Source: Ascarosepion bandense
Lineage: Eukaryota; Mollusca; Cephalopoda; Sepiida; Sepiidae
Assembly: GCA_037127315.1 (NCBI GenBank)
Contig: JBBBDQ010000419.1
Coordinates: forward strand, 6,609,501-6,673,500
Direction: 5' to 3'
Length of the DNA: 64,000 nt
In this document: positions 56,325 through 64,000 of the stretch, piece after piece
Position numbering within the stretch: the first letter of the stretch is position 1
How the letters are laid out: every line of letters begins with the position of its first letter
Notes under the pieces: generated by a model
The model's database searches: none
The model's input: only the letters and a program-made list of their open reading frames with translations
Told to the model about the DNA's origin: nothing
Position numbers and translations under genes: made by a program

Positions 56325-56742
56325 GAGGAGAGAGAGAGAGAAGGAGTAAAGAGAAAGACGCTTATTTAGAGAGGATAAAACAGTGTAAAAAGAAATAAAA
56401 ACGGAACACACGCGAGCATGCACACATACACAAATACACACACATAAACACACAGATACATTTGCACACACAGATAGGATGATATGCAGATGAAGGACAA
56501 AAATAGGTTCATTTAGAGAAAATTAACAAAGGTCAAATTGAAACAAAAACAGTGTGCACACACACGCACACGAAAGCACACACACACACACACACGCAGA
56601 AGGGAAGACAGAGAGAGAGAGAGAGAGAGGGAGAGAGATGGATTAAGAAATGAATGAGACCAGTTAAGAGAGAATAACCTGGGCAAAAGAGACGCATACA
56701 AAGATAGAAATGCTCCTCAAAACACACACACACAGACACACA

Positions 56743-56776
<34 letters not shown>

Positions 56777-57110
56777 GAAAGAGAGAGAGGGAGAGGGAGA
56801 GAAGTAAGGGAGAGAGAAAGAACAAATGAGAATGTGAGAGAAGCAAAGGAGAGAAAGAGAGGGAGAGTGAGAGAGAAGAAAGGGAGAAAGTGAGGAGGAA
56901 GAGAAGCGAGAGTGAAAAGAAGAGAGAGAAGAGGAGTAGCGAGAGTGAGAGAGAAGAAGGTGGTAGAGAGGAGGAGTAGCGAGAGCGAGAGAGTAGAAAG
57001 AGAAAGAAGAGGAGAAGTGGGAATGAGAGAGAAGTAAGAGAGAGAAAGAGAGAAAGAGAGGACAAGAAGTAAGTAAGAGATAGGAAGAGTGAAGGGGAAA
57101 GAGAGAAAGG
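56285..57110. repeat. Microsatellite-dense stretch (GATA, GA, CA)
   Basis: GATA at 56285-56323, CA-rich at 56400-56475 and 56560-56598, GA at 56610-56640, CA at 56722-56775 and irregular GA to 57110. Long frames here are low-complexity artefacts. Confidence 0.9.
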
Positions 57111-57887
57111 GTCAGCCGTCTACGCGTAGCCGACACTCCAACGATTAATCAAAGCATTTCATGTGAGAAACCACGATTCAGAATCTCCGCTAATTGATGG
57201 GTAGGGGTCTGGTCAGCCGGAATGATCAATTGTGTGCAGTATCCAGGCATAAAATGACACAACAATACGACCACATTTCAGTGCGACTGATTTATTCTGG
57301 AGTGCTGTTGAAAAGAGACAACGGAGGCTTCCATCAATGACTTGTTCGAGAATGGTGGTCGGGAGACACTCAGATCCTTCCCCCCCAGCTTGTTAAACAG
57401 TATGCACACATTCGGGAACACAACCACCACCGCTAACTGCAGAAGAAGAAGAAGAAAGGGGAGGAGGAGGTGAAAGGGGGTTTGGGTGTCTTTCTTCATT
57501 TGTGAAAAGTTAATATGTTTACGCATCGCTGAAGAGTAGATTTACAGACCTAGGCAATATTAACAGTGGTAGTAGCTGCCCGGGGCTTGAATCAAGCGGG
57601 CATATATATCAATTATACTCGCTTGTATGGCAACTTATTGACTTGGAAGGAACTTTTGCTTGCATAGTCTCACCACTCACACCTCATCCAGTCGTTTACC
57701 GTTGCTCAACAAAATGATCCTTGCGTTGCAACGAAATCGTTTAAAGAGAACGAAAACGATTCTCTTTGAATCCCTAAAAAGGCTTCCCTTTACGGAGATG
57801 GATTGGATGCGGGTAACTTAAGGACTTTATTGTGCTTTCAATCACATTTATATATTAGCATTGCTATTATGATTTGTGTTCAAGGGT

Positions 57888-57891
<4 letters not shown>
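57111..57891. other. No gene recognised
   Basis: Of more balanced base composition. No family recognised. Confidence 0.35.

Positions 57892-57944
<53 letters not shown>
57892..57944. repeat. (TA)n microsatellite
   Basis: About 53 bp of TA, followed by GTGCGTGCGTGCGTG. Confidence 0.95.
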
Positions 57945-57948
<4 letters not shown>

Positions 57949-58389
57949 AGAGTGCGTGCGTGCGTGAAATTCCAAGTCATGCCTGTATGTAGATATTTGT
58001 TTAAATTGTTTTATGTAAACACTCATAACCAATATGCCAATATGTGTTCCCATATATACATAGACATGCTTATAAGTGTAAAGTTATGAGGAAATCTTTA
58101 TATCTGTCATTTTTTGATTGTATGCTTAAATGTTTCAACAGATCAATGTTTTCGTCTTATGTAATTGTTGATGATATACTCTTCCCACCTTACTTACCCA
58201 ATGGAAATTTTAAAGCAGCTAATGGATTGTTTTTCCACCCGGAAATATATCTTAATATAACAATATTTTAGTGAATACACTTGTTTCTGGAGAAAACTCT
58301 ATTTTGTTTTAAATAAAAAAATAACAAAAACGTCGGCATAGATTATTGGATGCCATTAAATAAAACGTACCCCTCAATACTTTATGAGA
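57945..58389. other. No gene recognised
   Basis: The plus frame at 58044-58271 is unassigned. Confidence 0.35.
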
Positions 58390-58600
58390 ATGTGTCCGGG
58401 TGGTTAGAACGTTTGTTTTCTGACCATGAGACCCGGATTCGAATCTCATCAGGTGACTTCTTGATTCATGTCTGGAGGAGGCGATCTCAGCTGGACTCGG
58501 TGAGTGTTGAACAAATACGAATGTGCGGAAGCAGGCGTTTGTGATAGGGTTTAGCTAGCCACTCTGACAGACTCAGAGTGGCTAGGTGCTCGGATGCGAG
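58390..58600 (+). mobile_element. tRNA-like SINE head with perfect 12 bp hairpin
   Basis: CCGGGTGGTTAGAACG resembles box A and GGATTCGAATCTC resembles box B, 34 bases apart. A body follows, and at 58555-58585 the hairpin CTAGCCACTCTG / CAGAGTGGCTAG closes on a 7-base loop. Distinct from the main SINE family; a single copy here. Confidence 0.45.
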
Positions 58601-58677
58601 TGGCCAACCATATACCTCTTAGAAGAAATAGAACAAGAATTTGTTTTGTCTTGGAAATCATTTTTATCTTGCAGCGT

Positions 58678-58679
<2 letters not shown>

Positions 58680-58710
<31 letters not shown>

Positions 58711-58711
58711 T
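58680..58711. repeat. (TATC)n
   Basis: Eight TATC units abutting the PLE-related block. Confidence 0.95.
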
Positions 58712-59262
58712 TAGTGTATTGAGACAACAGATAATTTTCTAAACATATACTGCTAAATATAACAGACAATGAAAAACATAGCCATGTAGGTAATATTAGA
58801 CAGGTTTTAGTCGATAACACAATAATAGTTGCACATACACACAGTAAAATGAACCTTCAGATATTGGAGACCATCTACATTAAATCAAAACAACCCACAC
58901 TTAATAATATCACTTTTCAATTTGGTCACAACACATTACATTGAATTTAGACATATGTTTCTGTTAACATTTCGGTCTCTCACGAGGTGTGACGTCACAG
59001 AACCGCAATTACGAACTGCGTCTTCTATTCGGTGACTGTTATCGTTGCATAGCAATGTTTTATGTCAGCTTAAAGTCATCTTTGATGTTGGATGTCTTTA
59101 TGTTAACGTCCCTGTAACCTCTCTGAAGATGGCATAGAACCAGCATAATAAAAAAATATCCAAATGTTGGACAATTTGTGTCTTTATTTTCCCTGAAATT
59201 ATACCCAAAATACGATGTTTAGAACGGCTCACGATTAAACATAATAGACAGTCATTGTCTGT

Positions 59263-59265
<3 letters not shown>
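58712..59265 (+). pseudogene. Penelope-like element: end of ORF and 3' non-coding region
   Basis: Frame at 58825-58943: TIIVAHTHSKMNLQILETIY then IKSKQPTLNNITFQFGHNT, matching the extreme C-terminus of PLE proteins, just after the GIY-YIG domain. After it comes non-coding sequence with CTCTGAAGATGGCATAGAAC (59118), TATCCAAATGTTGGAC and AAAATACGATGTTTAGAACG. The last block also forms the palindrome at 23281-23600. A short piece at 58720-58775 is an inverted partner of the 3' end (AACAGACAATG). Confidence 0.65.
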
Positions 59266-59314
<49 letters not shown>

Positions 59315-59408
59315 ATAAGTAAAGACATATTTTTTCTACCTGTTCTTTACTTATGTTATTCATCTTGCATCTTGTCAGATTTCGATTCATGTGTTCAACT
59401 CATATATG

Positions 59409-59487
<79 letters not shown>
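59264..59487. repeat. TA-GA and TA-GT compound microsatellites
   Basis: TA 59264-59288 then GA to 59314; TA 59405-59432 then GT to 59487. Confidence 0.95.
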
Positions 59488-59724
59488 TATCCTTTGTGGT
59501 GTTATGGATAACGACTTGGATTGAGAAATCGGTGAGTTGAAATCGTTGCATTCACTTTCGCGCAGATACCTTTGGGAAAGATATGAATCCAACTCTTCTC
59601 TCTCCAGCTACGGGTTCAATATGTCAACCGCAAAAAAATGACAACCTACTACAAGAAAATCTTTTGTCTAGTTAGTCATAGACTGAAAGGAAAATGATCG
59701 CCTATGCATGTATCACGTATGGCA
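59488..59724 (+). mobile_element. tRNA-derived SINE, diverged
   Basis: TTTGTGGTGTTATGGATAAC head, CACTTTCGCGCAGATACC middle, ATGTATCACGTATGGCA end. It starts right at the GT tract. Confidence 0.75.
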
Positions 59725-59749
59725 AAAAAAGAAACTGTTTGAGTGAAAT

Positions 59750-59993
59750 TGACTTCACACATGGGAATGCGCGTAGCTAGGCGGGTTTTAGCCGAAATAG
59801 TAAGAAATAAGGAATGTAGTTCGTTTGAGCACTTTCCATGGACTTAAAGATAAAGCAGTGACAAGCATGCTACTTCCCGTCGGTGAGAGAGTAGTTTCAG
59901 GGTAGAAAATAATTTATTACTCACAAGAATTTTGAATCGCTTTTAGGCTGGAAAGTGAGCACTGGGCACCTCCTACCCAAATATGACAACAGT
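59750..59993 (+). repeat. Dispersed repeat, copy 2, left part
   Basis: GGCTGGAAAGTGAGCACTGG and CACCTCCTACCCAAATATGA match copy 1 at 55210-55260. Interrupted by a SINE at 59994. Confidence 0.5.
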
Positions 59994-60213
59994 ACACTTA
60001 CACTCAAATACCCATGGGATAGGTATTAATCCGTCTTCCCTCCAGTTATGAGTTAAATAACAGAACAGATTGGGTTCTATAGCCTTGGCTGGCAACCAGT
60101 CTACCGCAGAAAGTAACAGCAACCTACTGCGGGGATAATCTTCTGCTCAGTCAGTCATGTCTCTTTCGAGACATAATCGCCCAAGCGTGTACCACATGTG
60201 GTACCTGACTGAT
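59994..60213 (+). mobile_element. tRNA-derived SINE, 5'-truncated
   Basis: Starts in the CACTTACACTCAAATACCC region, so the tRNA head is missing, and ends GTACCACATGTGGTACCTGA. Inserted in dispersed repeat copy 2. Confidence 0.85.
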
Positions 60214-60340
60214 GATGACCCCGTTTTAGGTTTTATATATCTCTTAAAAACGTAGAGGATAGTAGGAGGAGTCATGTACTTGCTGGTGCGGTGCAGGGAA
60301 CCGGTTAATATTCCAGTAACTTTAGCGATGGGTCATATAT
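60214..60340 (+). repeat. Dispersed repeat, copy 2, right part
   Basis: GAGGAGTCATGTACTTGCTG and GCGGTGCAGGGAACCGG match copy 1 at 55312-55350. Confidence 0.5.
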
Positions 60341-60739
60341 ACGAGTTTCACATATGAGTTAGGGGTAAGGTCTAGTAGTATGTCCAATACAATTATTTAT
60401 GTATTTAGATGTATCAGGAACTAGTGTTTCTTATCAATCTAAATTCGTAAATAATTATAATGGATATACTACAGCATACATAAAGAAAGGACTCACGTAG
60501 CATATCTCTGACGTAGCTCAATCAAGTCTCATTTAAATACGTACCAGATAGATAAGAAACTCTATCCGCAATATCTTTGTCGGATTTTGATCCATATGTT
60601 TAATTTATATATATATATATATATATATAATTAAATAATATAGAGAAGTTTTGTCTATTTTATGTAATTTTTTGCATATTATCTGATAAGCTTCAAAGAA
60701 ACACTATCAACACTTGGAATTATAAATGTAGCCTTGTGA
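60341..60739. other. No gene seen; (TA)n at 60606-60630
   Basis: AT-rich spacer. Confidence 0.4.
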
Positions 60740-61056
60740 AAAGGCACATTGAAATAGGCAAAGAAAAACTGAACACCCTTAATAGCAACAAACAGGACAT
60801 CTAAAATAAACTGAAAGATATAACTACCCCGGACCAAATGGATGAAATTACGCATAGACTCACGGAAAATACAAATAAACTTGAAGCTCAACACCGGTTT
60901 AAAATTATAAAAAAACTAAATACATTATACAAAACTAATATCACTCTTCCGAACAAAATTGATAAATTCATTAATCTCTCCAACCATGAACTAACTAAGC
61001 ACCAAAAAGGATTACTTAACCTTGGACCTAACATATATACCGTAAGTATAATCTAA
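60740..61056 (+). pseudogene. Penelope-like element N-terminal region, fragment 1
   Basis: Reads KEKLNTLNSNKQDI, then DITTPDQMDEITHRLTENTN, KIIKKLNTLYKTNITLPNKI and FINLSNHELTKHQKGLLNLG. This is the segment just upstream of the RT in PLE proteins, where NLS...LT..QK.LLNLGL is characteristic. It ends before the RT. Confidence 0.65.
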
Positions 61057-61176
61057 TTTTTAAAAAAATTGTTAAACTCCAAAGTTATCAACTAATAAGT
61101 TATATTATAATGTAATTAATATCTTTCAAAATGGCTTATGTAAGCGGAAAGCTCAGATTAGACTATAAAATAAATT

Positions 61177-61345
61177 ATGTATCAATATTGTGATTTTCTT
61201 TCTTCATTTAATGATTATGCTATTAAGCTAATCAGACAATATGAAAAAAAATTACATAAAATAAATAGACAAAACTTGTCTATACTATTTAATGAAACAC
61301 GCCTCAATGGAAAATGTTGCCTAAATTTGGTCACGATTGAATTCG
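61177..61345 (+). pseudogene. Penelope-like element N-terminal region, fragment 2
   Basis: CDFLSSFNDYAIKLIRQYEK, KLHKINRQNLSILFNETRLN: the extreme N-terminus of PLE proteins, which should precede fragment 1 but lies after it. A TA tract follows, then 61422-61456 (ATCTCCCCAACTATGAACTA) repeats part of fragment 1. Two copies are therefore interleaved. Confidence 0.6.
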
Positions 61346-61369
61346 GTCACAATATGCTGACTGTGTTTG

Positions 61370-61371
<2 letters not shown>

Positions 61372-61422
<51 letters not shown>
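61372..61422. repeat. (TA)n microsatellite
   Basis: Separates PLE pieces. Confidence 0.95.
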
Positions 61423-61424
<2 letters not shown>

Positions 61425-61530
61425 CTCCCCAACTATGAACTAACTAAGCACCAATGGCGCTCGGTAGAAGGAGGTAGAAGGAGACTTTTAGCGTGTGATA
61501 TACCATTTCTAAAATTTCGAAATTTTATGT

Positions 61531-61577
61531 CGTTGGATGGCCATTTCAGCGAGAAAATTATCGCATTATCAGCAACG
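61531..61577 (-). ncRNA. Type I hammerhead motif, arm 1 (core base changed)
   Basis: On minus: stem I CGTTG/CAACG (perfect), core CTGATAA (G8 to A), stem II GCGA/TCGC with a T-T at its base, GAAA, then the self-complementary TGGCCA and cleavage triplet AUC. The palindromic stem III has no loop, so folding would need two molecules, as known for hammerheads with minimal stem III. Confidence 0.6.
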
Positions 61578-61785
61578 GTGGCAAACAAAAACTTTACTAA
61601 TTCAAACATATTACAAAATTTCTATATCGGAAGAAGCCCCAAAATATATCAATACAGAGGAAGTATAACAATCAAAAAAAATTTTAAATCCCACCCCATT
61701 TTTAACTTCCTCTGTGTGGATATGTTTTTGGGCTTCTTCCGATATAGAAATTTTGTAGCATATTAATAATGTTATCGTTTTCCAC

Positions 61786-61833
61786 CGGCGCTGATGAAGC
61801 GATGATTTTGTCGCTGAAATGGCCATCTAACGA
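61786..61833 (+). ncRNA. Type I hammerhead motif, arm 2 (stem I decayed)
   Basis: On plus: CTGATGA at 61791-61797, stem II AGCGA/TCGCT (perfect, 8-base loop), GAAA at 61816-61819, TGGCCA and AUC. The core is complete, but stem I keeps only two outer pairs and one wobble. Confidence 0.6.
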
Positions 61834-62176
61834 AATAAAATTTCGAAATTTTGAATTATTTTATATATTTGGCTCTGTAAATAGATAAAACTATTTGCAT
61901 CGAGCCCTCCTCCTTAATCAACATTATTCATGCCTGTGTGTTTGTCCCGTAACGAATTTTATTGAGGCAAAGAGTTGAAATGAATTTTTTAGAAATAAGA
62001 TATTGGTAAAGAGATAGTTTAAATATTGTAAATATTAATCTTCGCCTCGTTTTTTTTCTTGGTTTAAGTTTTAAATTTAAAAATATATAAAATGAATTAG
62101 AACATTCTTAGCTACTGGCGTATATTTACATGGTATATCACACGCTAAAAGTCTCCTTGTACCTCCTTCTACCGAG

Positions 62177-62303
62177 CGCCCATAGCTCAGAGGTAGAATC
62201 GCCGACGGGAGTCAATTCGGTCGGGTTTCAATCCTGGCTAAAAGCAATCAGATGTCTAACCGTACTGATGAGCCGTAATACAGCGAAACAAATCTATCTG
62301 CGG
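62177..62303 (+). other. tRNA-like sequence followed by hammerhead-like core
   Basis: GCCCATAGCTCAGAGGTAG is a good box A/D-arm and CGGGTTTCAATCCTGGCT a good box B/T-arm (62177-62240). Then, at 62260-62303: CCGTA, CTGATGAG, a weak stem II (GC/GC with a C-A beside it), GAAA, TC and TGCGG, which pairs with CCGTA. Stem III is essentially absent. Suggests a tRNA-headed repeat with a decayed hammerhead. Confidence 0.5.
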
Positions 62304-62427
62304 ATGACTATACACAGATGCATATATATATGAATATATGTATATACATATATATGAATATATATATGTTTATACGTATATATACACATGTATATGAATA
62401 TATATATATGAATGTTCATATAGATGA

Positions 62428-62466
<39 letters not shown>

Positions 62467-62476
62467 AAGATATATG

Positions 62477-62515
<39 letters not shown>

Positions 62516-62609
62516 GCAAGAAACCCAGCCTCGATAAGTGAAGGTATCATAACGGGGTCCACACAAAACATTGAAGTCGACAGTTAAAGTGATAAATATT
62601 TTGCACTGA

Positions 62610-62649
<40 letters not shown>

Positions 62650-62799
62650 AAATATGACAAATATAAAAGTGTTACTTTGAAATTAGATATAATAATTCTT
62701 TTTGCCTTTCTAGGCTTTATCCTATAAAAAAAAACGAGAGAAAGTAATATGCGTGTATGTTTGTGTATGCTTAAAGAAAAATCATTCATAATTTTAAAC

Positions 62800-62839
<40 letters not shown>

Positions 62840-62972
62840 TGCGCGTAAGAGGATAAATCAACAAATTTTAACTGAATGTACTTACTTAGCACCTGTAAGA
62901 CATAAGCACTGCAAGGAAACAAACAAGAAATAACTATTTGAAAATAAGTGTAGCCCTCCGTCAAAATAGGAA

Positions 62973-63028
<56 letters not shown>

Positions 63029-63361
63029 TTTAGTACTCCCCGACATAATTATAGCAAAAAATACAAATTAATGAAAGTAAAAAATAAATAATAAGGCACT
63101 GTTCAAGAGCAAGCACGTGGCAAGATCTTTCGTAACTGATATTAAAGAGAATCAAGTGAGCCGACGCTGACTGGTTATTGTCTCTCTTATGAACGGAGGC
63201 GACACTGTCTCTGTGCATAAGCCTGACATGATATATATATATATATATATATATTTCGAAATAACAACATCACTTGAAAAGACACAAAAAGTGTCGAAAC
63301 AAAATAGCTACTTTTGTAGTGATATTATAACATATCAATGTTATAATTTATTAATAAATAT

Positions 63362-63415
<54 letters not shown>

Positions 63416-63681
63416 GCTCAACGATTTTTATTTTAATAGGGAAAATCGTGAACATAATGACTAACCATGAAGAGATTGTTTATATTAAAACATATAAAAC
63501 GTACAACAGATCTTGTAGAAACTATATATCTATAAAACGCTTATCTTAAAAGTCTAAGATCATGTCCTAAATATTTTTAGTTAATGGCATACAATTGCAT
63601 TCACAATATATTTAGTTGAAGCCATAAAATTATTTTTAAAATATTTGGAATTTGGCATCAAATAACCCATAGTGGTTGATC
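62304..63681. repeat. Microsatellite-dense stretch; no gene seen
   Basis: TATATG mixtures 62315-62440, TA-GA compounds ending 62463 and 62515, TA at 62613-62647, 62803-62836, 62977-63027, 63232-63255 and 63364-63412. Spacers of about 200 bp have no recognised coding. Confidence 0.85.
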
Positions 63682-63786
63682 TGCTGCTTCACAAATTTAT
63701 ATATGCTGCTTCACAAATTTATATATGCTGCTTCACAAATTTATATATGCTGCTTCACAAATTTATATATGCTGCTTCACAAATTT
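63682..63786 (+). repeat. 22 bp minisatellite, 5 copies
   Basis: TGCTGCTTCACAAATTTATA-TA units start at 63682, 63704, 63726, 63748 and 63770 with no visible variation. The open frame across it is a repeat artefact. Confidence 0.95.
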
Positions 63787-63971
63787 ACCAAACCAAATCA
63801 AACCAAACCAGAATTCAATAGCATTTTTGCAAACTTTGCAGTGATATTTGTTTTCAAATTTTAAATACTAGGAGACTTTTTAGGATAATCTTGTTTCCTG
63901 TGTTCCCAAAGAAAGAAATATTATGGAGGTAAGAGGTCTTCACTTACCGAGCCAAGTTTTCATCCAGCCTT

Positions 63972-64000
63972 TGACGAAAAAAAAAAAAAAAAAAAAAGAA
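63972..64000. repeat. Poly-A run at window end
   Basis: About 25 A; could be a retroelement tail whose body lies outside the window. Confidence 0.7.

Larger units (their letters stand above)
61453..62180. mobile_element. Nested foldback element with two hammerhead motifs
   Basis: Outer arms 61453-61509 and 62128-62180 share GGCGCTCGGTAGAAGGAGGT and TTTTAGCGTGTGATATACCA in inverted order. Inner arms 61510-61595 and 61783-61858 are inverted and each carry a hammerhead. A third inverted pair in between (61620-61700 versus 61680-61760) includes ATTTCTATATCGGAAGAAGC. No ORF. Confidence 0.75.

Noticed and set aside
56513..57136. 139-codon Leu/Ser-rich minus-strand frame resembling a membrane protein
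   Set aside because: It is GA and CA microsatellite read in translation.
62177..62240. Functional tRNA gene
   Set aside because: Promoter boxes are good, but acceptor and anticodon stems do not pair properly by eye. The same applies to 13320-13402, 53105-53150 and 58390-58450.

Overview
The window is eukaryotic, AT-rich and made almost entirely of repeats. I found no host protein-coding exon, rRNA or canonical tRNA gene. Dense TA, CA, GA and TATC microsatellites, many copies of a tRNA-derived SINE, several LINE clades, Penelope-like elements (PLEs), mariner and short Helitron-like elements together suggest a mollusc, most likely a coleoid cephalopod such as an octopus. That assignment is inference; no species-specific gene is present.

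Layout: 0-4 kb has a SINE, a 1 kb TATC composite array, and pieces of a jockey/CR1-like LINE and an RTE-like LINE. 4.4-8.5 kb is a Tx1-like LINE on the minus strand, split by a plus-strand jockey-like LINE (5.3-7.0 kb). 9.4-10.7 kb is a mariner. 11.5-17.6 kb holds SINEs, LINE tails and a nearly identical 1221 bp tandem duplication. 18-24 kb has a Helitron-like element, microsatellites and palindromic elements carrying hammerhead ribozyme motifs. 24-27.6 kb is a broken RTE-like LINE on the minus strand. 27.6-29.9 kb is a Helitron-like element with a LINE inserted in it. 30-42.7 kb has LINE fragments, a PLE GIY-YIG fragment next to a pentanucleotide array, a long polypurine stretch, another palindromic element, a second mariner and a fourth Helitron-like copy. 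42.8-45.1 kb is a SINE split by a 2 kb satellite that seems to have grown from the SINE itself. 45-50 kb has an RTE fragment, an LTR-like region with three hairpin-rich tandem units, and LINE pieces. 51.6-64 kb has SINEs, PLE coding fragments, a nested foldback with hammerheads in both arms, a tRNA-like sequence followed by a hammerhead-like core, and many microsatellites.

The most interesting signal is the recurring inverted repeats (23.6-23.9, 61.4-62.2, 38.6-38.9 kb, and a perfect hairpin beside a PLE reverse transcriptase at 52 kb). In two of them each arm folds by eye as a type I hammerhead ribozyme, usually with a different defect in each arm. PLEs are known to carry type I hammerheads, and PLE coding fragments lie nearby, so these are probably PLE terminal repeats in inverted arrangement. 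A second theme is repeats born from other repeats: a satellite inside a SINE, and a short tandem element that shares its 3' tail with the jockey-like LINE.

All pairings and motif matches were made by eye; no alignment, folding or database search was run.
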